DNA from: Hirudo medicinalis
Lineage: Eukaryota; Annelida; Clitellata; Hirudinida; Hirudinidae
DNA: 64,000 nt
Direction: 5' to 3'
NCBI GenBank assembly: GCA_011800805.1
Contig: MPNW01000308.1
Span: 104,457 to 168,456, forward strand
Position 1 is the first letter of the stretch, and each line of letters begins with the position of its first letter. The notes below the pieces were generated by a model. It worked only from the letters and a program-made list of their open reading frames with translations, was not told the origin of the DNA and searched no databases. Positions 13,742-23,167 of this stretch are shown piece after piece. A program made the position numbers and the translations under genes.

Positions 13742-13787
<46 letters not shown>

Positions 13788-14533
13788 GCATAATTCCCGA
13801 ATTTCCAGTGAAATTAAATTGTATTAAATTCAATTAGATGGAAGTATTTAAAACGTAATTACTTGTTACGTAATGATTGTTGATGATTATGGTTATGTTG
13901 ATGATTATAGCTACGGTGATGATGATAGCTATGTCGATAATAATAGCTATGTTGATGATGATAACTATGTTGATGATGATAACTATGTTGATGATGATAA
14001 CTATGTTGATGATGATAACTATGTTGATGATTATGACTACGTTGATGATGATAACTATGTTGATGATGATAACTACGTTGATGATGATAACTATGTTGAT
14101 GATTATGGCTATGATGATGATGATAACTATGTTGATGATGATGTTTCGTTTCCTTGGCTTCTCATCGATCAGAAGAAAATGTAATGCTTCACCATGTCCT
14201 ACTTGAACAACGACGGAGCGAGATATTTTCGTGATTTGAATAAATAATAATTCTTATATTTATTACAATAATAAATTAATATATATATAATAATATTATA
14301 ATAATATTAATAATAATATATAATATATATATAATAATACTATATATAATACTATAATAGTTATAATAAATAGTTATAAATACTATAATTACATCGTCAT
14401 CACCATCGTCATCTTATTTATCACTGAAGAAAGAATCGGTAAAGGCAAAGGAAGCATTGAAGAGTTGTTGTTAGTAGTTCCTCTCAACAACACGAGTTAA
14501 AATTTCATTCACAGCAACAACAGCAACATACAG

Positions 14534-14564
<31 letters not shown>

Positions 14565-15625
14565 AATAATAATAAATAATTAATTAATTATTATGTTGTT
14601 ATATATATAATTATATTAAATGTTACTATCATTATTAATTATCATTACTAATTATTATTATTATCATAAAAATATATACATATATACATACATATATTAT
14701 CACAAAAATTATCACAGTATTTATTTTCGCAATTTTTCTTTAAAAACTGTCAATATTATTGTCGTCATTGCTTTTGTTGTTGTGCATTAATTCTCGTATC
14801 TCGGCCTAGAATTTGAATAATGTTTCCATTCGTCGTTGAAATACATGATTCAAGAATTCTGCTTGTTGTCCATAAAAATTAATTCACATTAACTGTAGAC
14901 TGAGTGAGTGCATAGGGTGGATGGATGGGTGGATGGATGGGTGGATGGATGGATGGATGGATGGATGGATTAATGAGTAAATGAACGAAAGAATGAATGA
15001 ATATATGGGAAGACGGACAGATGGACCTCGGCAGGATTCGAACAAACCGACTTGACTCACCAAGACAGCTGATGCTTTTGGCATCTCCAGGCTTCAAATC
15101 TTTCGATTCCAGAATGGCAAACCATCCGTTCGGGTAAACGGGAGGAATGTCTCCGGTCTTTCTTCTCTTCCTGACAGCCGCTACAAGGGCGTCTTTCTTG
15201 GCGCAGCTGCTGACGCCGGAGTTGAGGTCGCCACTGCCGACTTCATTGTGGTAGCCGACGTCACCTAGGAGTCGAACCCTGTTGATTGGATCCATGAAGA
15301 ACATTTTGAGACGACGAATGGTGAAGATGGTAAAGACCACAGAGAGACTCCAGAAGATGAAGTTGAAGATCCGATCCCAGTGGATCGACAGGAAGAAAGC
15401 AGTCGGGTTGGTGAGGAGGACGAGCAGGGAGTTGAACCTGGAGACTGACGATGTCCAATCAACGAGTGAGAAGAATCCAGACTTTGAAAATTCGAAGACG
15501 GGCTCGACCACAAGCTCCATCAGGTAAGCCTGGCTTGATCCAAGTTGTAAGGCGAGAATGATGAAGAGTAGGAGAGGCAGGGCGGTCAGTGAGCAGACGA
15601 CTTTTCCCATCGTCGGTGACGTCAT
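6393..15625 (-). CDS. nvd: Cholesterol 7-desaturase (neverland/DAF-36 Rieske oxygenase), complete
   Basis: Six coding exons on the minus strand: 15625-15061, 12040-11846, 8021-7843, 7481-7233, 6967-6791, 6554-6393 (stop TGA). All junctions keep phase and give 508 aa. Residues ~8-32 and ~85-105 are hydrophobic, as expected for an ER-anchored enzyme. The Rieske domain follows [12 protein letters not shown] and has the 2Fe-2S ligands C209-P-H211 (YCPHMGANL) and C229-P-F-H232 (CPFHGW), spaced 17 residues apart. The non-haem iron motif is [13 protein letters not shown] (D321, H324, H329). The C-terminal part includes [19 protein letters not shown], then [10 protein letters not shown] and HRRWYSQFY. 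This is the Neverland/DAF-36 family, which converts cholesterol to 7-dehydrocholesterol, first step to ecdysteroids in arthropods and dafachronic acids in nematodes. The ATG at 15625 follows acceptor CTCGCCACAG 20 nt upstream, so there is probably a 5'UTR intron. The donors after exon 4 (GTCCTT) and exon 5 (GTCAGT) are weak. Confidence 0.95.
9076..9110 (-). repeat. SINE-like tail (GCGCTATATAAATGG family), copy in nvd intron
   Basis: The minus strand reads GGAAGCGCCC, CTAGGGTAGG, then GGCGCTATATAAATGG. It matches the 3' part of the tRNA-derived element at 41803-41930 almost base for base. The preceding ~70 bp are too diverged to show a clear A box. It lies in nvd intron 2. Confidence 0.7.
9672..9800 (+). 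repeat. GAT/GAC (GAY) microsatellite
   Basis: More than 20 consecutive triplets, each GAT or GAC, so the plus frame spells poly-Asp. It sits in nvd intron 2 and is not joined to any plus-strand gene. Confidence 0.9.
10038..10038. other. Single ambiguous base (N)
   Basis: One unresolved base in nvd intron 2; no effect on coding sequence. Confidence 0.95.
10232..10280 (+). repeat. Dispersed repeat, TTAGTTATGCAACGG family, copy 2
   Basis: CTAGTTATGCAACGGACTTT followed by AACCAAATAAATAAAT, the same core and AT tail as at 3069-3110. It lies in nvd intron 2 next to a CATC-rich stretch. Confidence 0.7.
10837..10937 (+). repeat. ATC/GTC microsatellite
   Basis: CATCATCATCGTCATCGTCG-type triplet array of the same GAY class (opposite strand) in nvd intron 2. 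Confidence 0.9.
11096..11273 (+). repeat. 10-bp tandem repeat (CATCCCCACC)
   Basis: About 18 copies of CATCCCCACC/CATCCCCACT. Because 10 is not a multiple of three, all frames cycle through the same residues and long artefactual ORFs appear on both strands (HPHPSP; WGWVGM). It is intronic to nvd. Confidence 0.9.
11488..11590 (+). repeat. GATGAT microsatellite
   Basis: GAT triplets with GGT interruptions in nvd intron 2. Confidence 0.85.
12076..12160 (+). repeat. GGAT tetranucleotide repeat
   Basis: GGATGGATGGATGAATGGAT-type array beginning about 35 bp upstream of the nvd exon 2 acceptor. A separate GAAC array lies near 12346-12372. Confidence 0.9.
12646..12780 (+). repeat. TCA/TCG microsatellite
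   Basis: TCATCATCACCGTCATCGTC-type triplets with GCC/GTC variants, in nvd intron 1. Confidence 0.9.
13185..13293 (+). repeat. TCA/TCG microsatellite
   Basis: Another GAY-class array; on the minus strand nearly every triplet is GAT or GAC. It lies in nvd intron 1. Confidence 0.9.
13428..13491 (+). repeat. 20-bp tandem repeat
   Basis: ATTCATGAGCTCATCAATT-like units, about three and a half copies; each contains the SacI-like palindrome GAGCTC. Confidence 0.8.
13548..13735 (+). repeat. Homopurine GAA/AAG-rich tract
   Basis: About 190 bp of almost pure purine (AAGAAGAAGAATAAGAAGAA type), followed at 13741-13783 by a pure ATG/GAT array. Such tracts can form intramolecular triplex DNA. In nvd intron 1. 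Confidence 0.85.
13881..14139 (+). repeat. 18-bp minisatellite
   Basis: About 14 copies of GTTGATGATGATAACTAT with few substitutions. It is open in two plus frames (VDDDNY and MLMMIT repeats) because the unit length is a multiple of three. It sits inside nvd intron 1 on the non-coding strand, so I do not call a gene. Confidence 0.9.
14271..14400 (+). repeat. AT-rich TA/TAATA low-complexity block
   Basis: Almost wholly A and T with TATATA and ATAATAAT motifs; followed near 14525-14575 by a CAA/AAT triplet run. In nvd intron 1. Confidence 0.8.
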
Positions 15626-15898
15626 CTTGAAGTTATTCAACGCTGTGGCGAGATCAAAAAAAAAAAAGTGAATTGGCATTTGATTGACTGAACTCCTAAA
15701 AATAACAAGTTCAACGAGGTCTGTCATGATGTGACCTCTGAATAATGTGACCTCTGAATAATGTGACCTCTGATTCTTGACGTGCACAAAATGTCACGCT
15801 TTCTTAATAAATGGTCAACGACAATGACAGTGACATAAATAAACAAAATTATAAAAATAATATAGAAATATTAAAATATGTTGTTGCATAATATAATA

Positions 15899-15936
<38 letters not shown>

Positions 15937-16217
15937 TAATACATTACTAATTAACATCAATAAGGGTTGATATGAGCTGGAATGAAGAGCAGCACTTCAA
16001 CGTGGAGTGGCAATAAGAAATTATGAGACCACGTGACGTCCCAATGACGGAGTGGCATTCGTTGCTATGGAGACGAGACAACTGTAAGCCTCAAGCGTCA
16101 TCGAAACCATGGCGATAAAAATATAATAATAGATAATAATCTTTTGTAAAAATGCAATCAAATATAATTAAGCCGAAATGTGAATAAATGAATGTTTGTG
16201 AATTCAAATAATGCTTA

Positions 16218-16233
16218 TGACAATAACAACAAC

Positions 16234-16295
<62 letters not shown>

Positions 16296-16318
16296 TGATA
16301 ATGATAATGATAATGATA

Positions 16319-16361
<43 letters not shown>
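16218..16361 (+). repeat. AAT then GAT microsatellite abutting the gap
   Basis: About 75 bp of AAT triplets run into GAT triplets and end directly at a run of Ns, so the microsatellite most likely caused the assembly break. Confidence 0.9.
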
Positions 16362-16933
16362 NNNNNNNNNNNNNNNNNNNNNNNNNNNNNNNNNNNNNNN
16401 NNNNNNNNNNNNNNNNNNNNNNNNNNNNNNNNNNNNNNNNNNNNNNNNNNNNNNNNNNNNNNNNNNNNNNNNNNNNNNNNNNNNNNNNNNNNNNNNNNNN
16501 NNNNNNNNNNNNNNNNNNNNNNNNNNNNNNNNNNNNNNNNNNNNNNNNNNNNNNNNNNNNNNNNNNNNNNNNNNNNNNNNNNNNNNNNNNNNNNNNNNNN
16601 NNNNNNNNNNNNNNNNNNNNNNNNNNNNNNNNNNNNNNNNNNNNNNNNNNNNNNNNNNNNNNNNNNNNNNNNNNNNNNNNNNNNNNNNNNNNNNNNNNNN
16701 NNNNNNNNNNNNNNNNNNNNNNNNNNNNNNNNNNNNNNNNNNNNNNNNNNNNNNNNNNNNNNNNNNNNNNNNNNNNNNNNNNNNNNNNNNNNNNNNNNNN
16801 NNNNNNNNNNNNNNNNNNNNNNNNNNNNNNNNNNNNNNNNNNNNNNNNNNNNNNNNNNNNNNNNNNNNNNNNNNNNNNNNNNNNNNNNNNNNNNNNNNNN
16901 NNNNNNNNNNNNNNNNNNNNNNNNNNNNNNNNN
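16362..16933. other. Assembly gap (572 N)
   Basis: A continuous run of N. Upstream exons of the plus-strand CUB/sushi gene or the nvd promoter side could be partly hidden here. Confidence 0.99.
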
Positions 16934-17299
16934 CAAATGTTATTCCAAACGTCCAAATGTTTGAAATTTGATTGTTGTGAACTTGTGTTTTGTATATGTA
17001 GAATGGATGGAGGAGATTGTGTGAACAAGAGTGAGCTCAATGTTGATATGGAGAGGGTGAGTTGGAGGATTGGTGGTTGTGGTATTGAAGACATCCATCC
17101 ATCAATTAACATACCAATCGCAGAGGATTTCCAGTTGGAAACTGTTCTCGTTGATATTTTAATTGCTTGATTTGCAAATTCATTCACCGGACGTCGAAGG
17201 TGATTTGATTGAAAGCTTGAAATTTAAATGATGGATTGACTCCACCCTATTGATTGATTAAACGGAGACGTTGATTGATTGATTTAATGGAGTCTTTGA

Positions 17300-17366
17300 T
17301 TGATTGATTGATTGAGTGAGTGAGTGAGTGAGTGAGTGAGTGAGTGAGTGAGTGAGTGGGTGGGTG
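17300..17366 (+). repeat. GAGT/GATT tetranucleotide repeat
   Basis: GATTGATTGATT followed by GAGTGAGTGAGT units, just upstream of the first visible exon of the CUB/sushi gene. Confidence 0.85.
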
Positions 17367-17459
17367 AGTGGCTTGTTGTTTAGTGGATTAAAAATCAAGT
17401 GGACAATTGATTGACAAACCACTGATTGAAATTCAATCGATAGACTGATTGCATTTTAG

Positions 17460-19912
17460 TCATCACTCCGAAGAACCACTGCTATCCGAACGGAAACCTC
17501 GAGACCGTGGTCGATCTGACGAAACTGAAACTGAAGCTTCAGGATGGAAATTCCAAACTCCGTCTCCAAGACAACGAGGACATAAAGAACTTTCCTACCC
17601 CAACCAAGTCTCGGGACAAAATATCCGACTTCAACCGACAATCATCCGACGAGGTCCGACAACAATCCCAGGTCCAGGGGACCAACAGTTTTCTCCTGAG
17701 CAGCTGGGTTACCGAAGAGACCGGGTGTGGCACCGCGGATTCTCCGTGGGTCGTGCTGGCAGGGGAAGGTCAAAGGGTCAACCTCACCCTCTACGACTTC
17801 TCCCCTGAGGCTATGACCTCACCGCTAACGGGTGGCGACGGTTACTTCAAGAGTTTCGAAATCGAACATTCTCAGTCGGGTACAGCCATGCAACAAAACC
17901 GAATCCATTCGGGGGTTCTGTCCCCCAAGGCGGCTAATCGCTCAGCGGTTGACCACGGTAAACCCACCTGTAGGGTCCTGGCCACCATCCGGGAGAGCCC
18001 TCACTTCCGAAGCAACACCATTTGCTCCAACCAGGGTCGTGTGGTGAACGTGGCCACGTCCCTCACGAATCGAATAGAGCTCAGATTTCTCGTGGGTCCA
18101 AAAAGCACCCGTCTGGCTGGCAAAGGAGACATGGAGGACTCTGGCAAGCCTCAAGGCTTCGACAAGGGAAAGTCGAATAAGTACCAGCTTCAGTCCCACT
18201 TTCTGTTTCAGATCAAAGGTTGGTCACTGGCACCTTTGTCGGCGATCCACGACTGTTTGGTTGCTTTTGTTCCTATTAATTATTAATTAATTAATTAATT
18301 AACAATGGAACAAAAGCAATTAATTAATTAATTAATTAATAATAATTGCAATCTTTAATAATGATTGAACTGATGTGAAAATCTTTAATTTTGAATTACT
18401 TTCAATGTAAACTCGTGACTTGATTGTTACACGATATCTATACTGCTCATTGTTAAACTGTCGACGTCATCATCATCATCATCATCACCACCATCATCAT
18501 CGTCGTCATCATCATCATCATCGTCGTCGTCGTCGTCATCATCATCATCATCATCATCTTGCACAATCTTGCAGTCATCGGTTGCGTCAACCCGGCTGTC
18601 CTCAGGGGCATGCGGGTGAACCGAGTGGGGGATCACGTGACCATAGATTGTGCTTCTTCCGGCGAAGTTGGCAAATGACGTGCGTCGGCGGTGTTTGGAC
18701 TGGTCACTATAGGAACTGTAGCATGGTGATGAATACTTCTTGTTATGGTTGCTGTTGCTGTTGTTGTTGTTGTTGTTGTTAATGAATGTCATCATGTTTA
18801 TTAAATAAATTAAATATGGCTTATTACCTCAACTTTGCAATTATAACTTGTTACCTTAGCAACCAGTTGTTTTCAATTGATGTGAATATTTCACATTTGC
18901 ATAATTGCAATCCCAAGAAATAGATCTCTTGATTTATTTATTTTACTTAAAATAATTCTTAATCAATTCTATAATAACAGTAACAATTATGATATTATAA
19001 TTAATTATAACATGTTAATTATGTTGGAATAATTGTTTAACATTATTCGTCCATAATTCTTCTTTGCGTTAATACACATTCATTCGAATAATTTAAAAAA
19101 CACATTGACATTCAGATTTACATTCAGAAAATAATCATTCGCTCAGTTCATCTTTCTAACAACAACAACAACAACAACAGCAACATCAGAAACAGCAACA
19201 ACAACATCAACAAAAACATCAACAACATCAGCAACAGCAACAATAACATCAACAACAACAACAACTAGAAAAACTAATATCAACATCATCAACTAAAATA
19301 AAAAAGCAAAAGCATTTACACGAATCGGACTATTTTATTTATTTCTAACCTCGCAGGAAGGCACCGAACGACTGCCAATTCCGCTTGACGACAAGAAGAC
19401 CAAGAGGACAGTGTTGATGTATTTATGCGCCTGAGAAGCAATCAATTTTATGGCAAGTTCCAAGACTTGAAGATAAGACTTCGCTCAATCTAATATTGTC
19501 CAGCAGGAAATGTGATATTATTATTATTATTATTATTATTATTTTATTATTATTATTTTTCTTTAAATATTTCCACTCTTATTTTTATTAGCAGATAAAT
19601 TATAATTTGATTAAAACCTGCTTATCTTCGACTCCAAGAAGGACTTACTCTTAAGAAGGATTAAGTAGATTCAATCCAATCACTCGACAGGAAATACCAG
19701 CTGATATTTTAGACTTCTTCTCGACGAAAATAATCTTTTCCCAAAATAAATACCTTCGCTTCTCTTGAACGCAGGTCTCCAAAACATCGACCGCTCACCT
19801 ATTTTATCGACGGAGGCACGTTTAATTATGCAATGTCAGGTCGATTCCATTGTTCAAATATCTTTGAAGAAAGTTGTTAAAGCAAGCAACCCTCCCTACA
19901 GAACGATGCCAG
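17460..19912 (+). CDS. CUB-like/sushi-like extracellular protein, partial, with a frameshift
   Basis: Exon 17460-18218 (acceptor ATTTTAG, donor AAAG|GTTGGT) encodes ~253 aa. After a lysine-rich stretch it carries a CUB-like region: CGTADSPWVVLAGEGQRVNL then LYDFS. Exon 18575-18717 joins in phase (G|TC) and encodes a sushi-like module: GCVNPAVLRGMRVNRVG, HVTIDCASSGEV, then WQMTCVGGVWTGHYRNC. Within it the frame shifts: GAAGTT at 18664-18669 runs into a TGA at 18676, and restoring one T would give E-V-W-Q-M and the expected Cys/Trp pattern. Exon 19775-19912 (phase 1-1) joins through T|GT, completing the last sushi Cys; it has LQNIDRSPILSTEARLIMQC and ends CCAG|GTAAAT. Signal peptide and downstream exons were not found. 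It is probably a secreted or membrane protein; the shift is either a sequence error or a pseudogenising lesion. Confidence 0.7.
18261..18319. repeat. Inverted repeat (13-bp arms) around an ATTA-rich loop
   Basis: TTGCTTTTGTTCC at 18261-18273 is exactly complementary to GGAACAAAAGCAA at 18307-18319. The 33-bp loop (TTAATTAATTAA type) is itself self-complementary, so a cruciform or hairpin is possible. It lies in the short intron after the CUB-like exon. Confidence 0.85.
18463..18562 (+). repeat. CAT/CGT microsatellite beside an acceptor site
   Basis: ATC/GTC triplets end about 12 bp before the acceptor of the sushi-like exon. Confidence 0.9.
19160..19270 (+). repeat. CAA-rich triplet repeat
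   Basis: AACAACAACAACATCAGCAAC-type array; companions are a GTT array (~18755-18780), an ATT array (~19517-19555) and a GA dinucleotide array (~19981-20006). Confidence 0.85.
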
Positions 19913-19980
19913 GTAAATTCTAAAAGAGAGATGATTACGTTCAGAGTGAGAGAGGAGGTTAACGAGAGATGTGGAGGCCA

Positions 19981-20011
<31 letters not shown>

Positions 20012-20695
20012 GAAAGATAGGTCTCAGGTTTACAATGAATAAATACATTCAACTAGGTAGCCATGGGAACACAGTTGTTTAATAAACAAAAGCAACAAAA
20101 CAACAGCATAATGATTCGTCGTATTCTCTCAAGCCACATGCAAACTTCGTCCAAATTGTGCTTAACGAATATCTATGAAGATTTGTCTCTGTCATTCTAA
20201 ACTGGTCCAGGTAGTTCTGTTCCTTGAGTGCCTCTATGCACCTGCCGTGGTATTCCTACAGGTCTTTTTTGTAATCATTTTTGCCTTGAATATCTGAATT
20301 AAAGTACCTTTAGATATTTGTAAGTATCCTTAAGTGCTGCTGAATGTCTGTGGATATCTGTGTACCTATCGTTGTATGCATGTATGGATTGGTTTGTGCG
20401 AATCTGCAGGTGTCTCTATAATCTTAGTCCTATGCGTCTCTCAGGTATCCAAAGTTTTAATAACTAATACAACTTTTGAAAGTCTGCCATACCTTCGCCT
20501 CGTACAGGTATGAGCGTGATTGTTACGTACCTCTACAAAGACTTGAATTATAATGATACACACCTGCCGCTGTCAATCAATTATTGTCTAAATAATTTAT
20601 GCGGATAATAATTATTCATTTGGGTAGCATTTAGAATAAGCGCAATGGAAATAGAGAAATAATACAGTAAACAACAAGAACAAGCAATGACAATG

Positions 20696-20741
<46 letters not shown>

Positions 20742-20831
20742 TAATAATAATTTTATGGAAGATGTTGTGTTTGTAGTTTGAGTAACTTATACCTTTATTT
20801 AAAAAAAATTGATTTAAAATGGTTTCATTGT

Positions 20832-20897
20832 CAGGTCATAAATAATAGGTCAGGTCGTTTATAATAGGTCAGGTCGTAGATAATAGGTCAGGTCAAC
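20832..20897 (+). repeat. ~20-bp direct repeat with AGGTCAGGTC core
   Basis: Three to four copies of AATAGGTCAGGTCGT plus an ATA spacer. Each copy carries an AGGTCA nuclear-receptor half-site, about one helical turn pair apart. The repeat is clear; the receptor reading is speculative. Confidence 0.75.
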
Positions 20898-21725
20898 AAA
20901 TGATTAACAAGTGAACAGGTAACTTTTAACGCAAATTTCGAATTCCCGCTGTTTTCAGAATGACAGTTTATAATAGTTGACATTTCGCTTGGTTCCCACA
21001 GAAACAGAAGATAGAAATTAATTGCATTTTAAATTGATTTTTTAAAAGATTAATTAAAAATAGTATCTTCAACTTGATGAATCATTTACGTGCAAAAAAA
21101 AATCACACACACCCCCCACAAAAAAAAAAAAAAACAGAAGATCGTCTGCTTCATGAAGCGGTCGTTATTTTAAATGCCAAATTAAATGGCTTCCTTCGTC
21201 TGAACAATCGATGAATAATAATATTTATTATATAATATAATTAATGTAATGTAATATAGTTAATATAATAATAAAAACAATAAATATATAATTATAATAA
21301 TTATTTTAATAATATATATTATTATAATAATATAAATTATTATTATTATAACATTATAATATTATAATAATTATTATAATTATATTTTTATAACAATAAT
21401 AATAATAATAAAATAAATCATTATTTGTCGTAGAGAAATCGTAGGCGTTGACGGTTGTCGAAGCACGGGGAGAATATGAATCTGCAGAAATGATTTCCAT
21501 TTGTGACTTACGTCACGTAGACTCGAGTCAAGAATGAGATACATTAGTAATGGCATTCTGTTCATAATTTGATTGTTATTAATATTGTTATTATTATCAT
21601 CATCATCAGCAGCATCATCATCATCGCCATCATCATCATTATCATCACCACCATCATCATTATCATCGCCATCATCATCATATTGTATTGTCGAGGTTTT
21701 AGCATCATCGTCACCATCATCACCN

Positions 21726-21813
<88 letters not shown>

Positions 21814-22140
21814 CGGAAGTACATCTCTTCGGGCTGCCCTTTTGTAAAAAAAAATTATAGCTACGCATAATGTCCACGGAATATTAGATAAATTGTTCAA
21901 TAAAAACTGGAGAATTAATATTAATTGTTGTTGTTCAAGATGAAATGCGATGTTTGAAAAAAAAACAAAACTGAGAAAATCCAAAAAATGGACGTCCTTT
22001 TTCTTATCGACAACGGAATCTTTAGTCTTATTTTATCAGAACCAACATGGTGTGGCCTTGAGGTCCTGTGATTCGGACTTACGCCACCGTAAAGATTGTC
22101 TTATTTGAATTGAATTGAATTAAATGGAATTGAATTGAAC

Positions 22141-22270
22141 ATTTATTAATCCTAACCCTAATCCTCTAAACTTAACCTTAACTAACTAACTATGACCCTA
22201 GTCCAGTCCTTAACTCCAATACCAATCCTGACCCTAACTTTAACCGTAACACCAGCCAAACCCTAGCCTT
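22141..22270 (+). repeat. Degenerate telomere-like CCCTAA block
   Basis: Variants such as CCTAACCCTAATCC, CTTAACC, CCTGACCCTAAC and AAACCCTAGCC follow each other for ~130 bp. Smaller blocks lie at ~5055-5085, 6645-6690 and, as GGGTTA variants, 7615-7690. They look like old interstitial telomeric sequence. Confidence 0.5.
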
Positions 22271-22286
22271 ACCCACAATCGATAAA

Positions 22287-22601
22287 CTAACTCACTTTCT
22301 TCCGAACACCCTCGGTAATCCAGAGAAATTCGTCCTTTTTTTTGTTTCGTTCTTTTTTGCTTCTTCTCCGATACGTGTTTTCTTCGATCTGATTGGGGAC
22401 TATTCGACAGCGTTTCAATCTTTTTCGTTTATCAGACCTAATGACAATGTTGCAAGGAGAGATAAGAAGATCGTCATCATCATCACTTAAACCTATTAAA
22501 AGAAACAGTCCTAGAGTCTGTTTCACAATGGCATCTAATCCTCCGCTGACAGGATCGTCACGGTCTGATTGTTTGAATTCACAAAACTCTGACAGTCTCA
22601 A
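22287..22601 (-). CDS. Possible exon, lysine-rich ORF of unknown function
   Basis: An open frame of ~104 codons on the minus strand ends at an excellent donor (CGGAAGAAA|GTGAGT near 22290). Its 3' part is basic (RRRSKKERNKKKDEFLWITE). It is unusually long for this AT-rich DNA and mostly free of microsatellite bias apart from one DDDDD run. I recognise no domain and can attach no neighbouring exon, so it may be spurious. Confidence 0.25.
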   Translation of the reverse strand: MRLSEFCEFKQSDRDDPVSGGLDAIVKQTLGLFLLIGLSDDDDDLLISPCNIVIRSDKRKRLKRCRIVPNQIEENTYRRRSKKERNKKKDEFLWITEGVRKKVS

Positions 22602-22640
22602 CCCATACCGTCTTTACAACTTCGTTAACCCATGTTAACC

Positions 22641-22648
22641 CATCATCA

Positions 22649-22716
<68 letters not shown>
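22641..22716 (+). repeat. CGT then CAT microsatellite
   Basis: A block of pure CGT/GTC triplets is followed by a block of pure CAT triplets, with little mixing between the two. Confidence 0.9.
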
Positions 22717-23000
22717 GCATAATGGGCTGTAAAAATTACTCAGCTTCAGGAAAATGTGTGTCTGCAAAGGTCTTTTAAACATGAAACATCTTTGAATAAA
22801 TTAAAACTACAGAGTTAAATACTTTAAAACAGTTGTGATTGACGATTTGATAAGTGGTAATGATAATGATCAGCAGTGACGTCATTTAGGTAGTTGGGGT
22901 CGGTGGGGGGGGGGCGACTCAGCTGCTGTGCTCCCCGGGTTTTCCACTTGCGAAGCATGAAGAACATTGATAGGCAAAAAACATCATCAGTTAATTTTAG

Positions 23001-23112
23001 AAAAACTTGGGAAAGGCTGAGTGACGATGATGATGATGATGATCCCCGATATGAGGTTCCCGATGCCCTCCTTCGACAATCGACACCCTATCAAAACATT
23101 TTGTCACCTTCG
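23001..23112 (+). CDS. Possible exon with acidic run and tyrosine motifs
   Basis: After acceptor TTAATTTTAG the frame reads [37 protein letters not shown] and stops being supported at TCG|GTATTT. YEVP and YQNI look like tyrosine motifs of cytoplasmic tails. It could belong to the CUB/sushi gene upstream, but its entry phase (2) does not match the last exon found (phase 1), so at least one exon would be missing. Confidence 0.25.
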
Positions 23113-23167
23113 GTATTTAGTATGACTTTAATATTATTACGTGATATATTAAATGTGATAGTTTAAT

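Larger units (their letters stand above)
19913..22286. other. Repeat-rich stretch without a supported exon
   Basis: Contains a GA run (19981-20006), AAT arrays (20693-20745 and 21726-21810 with N at 21725), an AT-only block (21220-21400), the AGGTCA direct repeats below and telomere-like CCCTAA variants. No convincing exon was found on either strand. Confidence 0.6.

Noticed and set aside
13873..14184. 103-codon plus ORF of (Y)VDDDN repeats
   Set aside because: Produced by the 18-bp minisatellite inside an nvd intron; no start context or splice partners.
15027..15060. B-box-like GTTCGAATCC just downstream of nvd exon 1
   Set aside because: No A box at the right distance and no tRNA cloverleaf; not called a tRNA gene or SINE.
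16091..17187. Long ORFs of 260-330 codons across the gap
   Set aside because: Open only because the run of N is translated as X; the flanks are microsatellite.
19357..19434. Open stretch EGTERLPIPLDDKKTKR after a good acceptor
   Set aside because: Phase favours joining 18717 directly to 19775, and this stretch ends in a stop; it may be a skipped or false exon.
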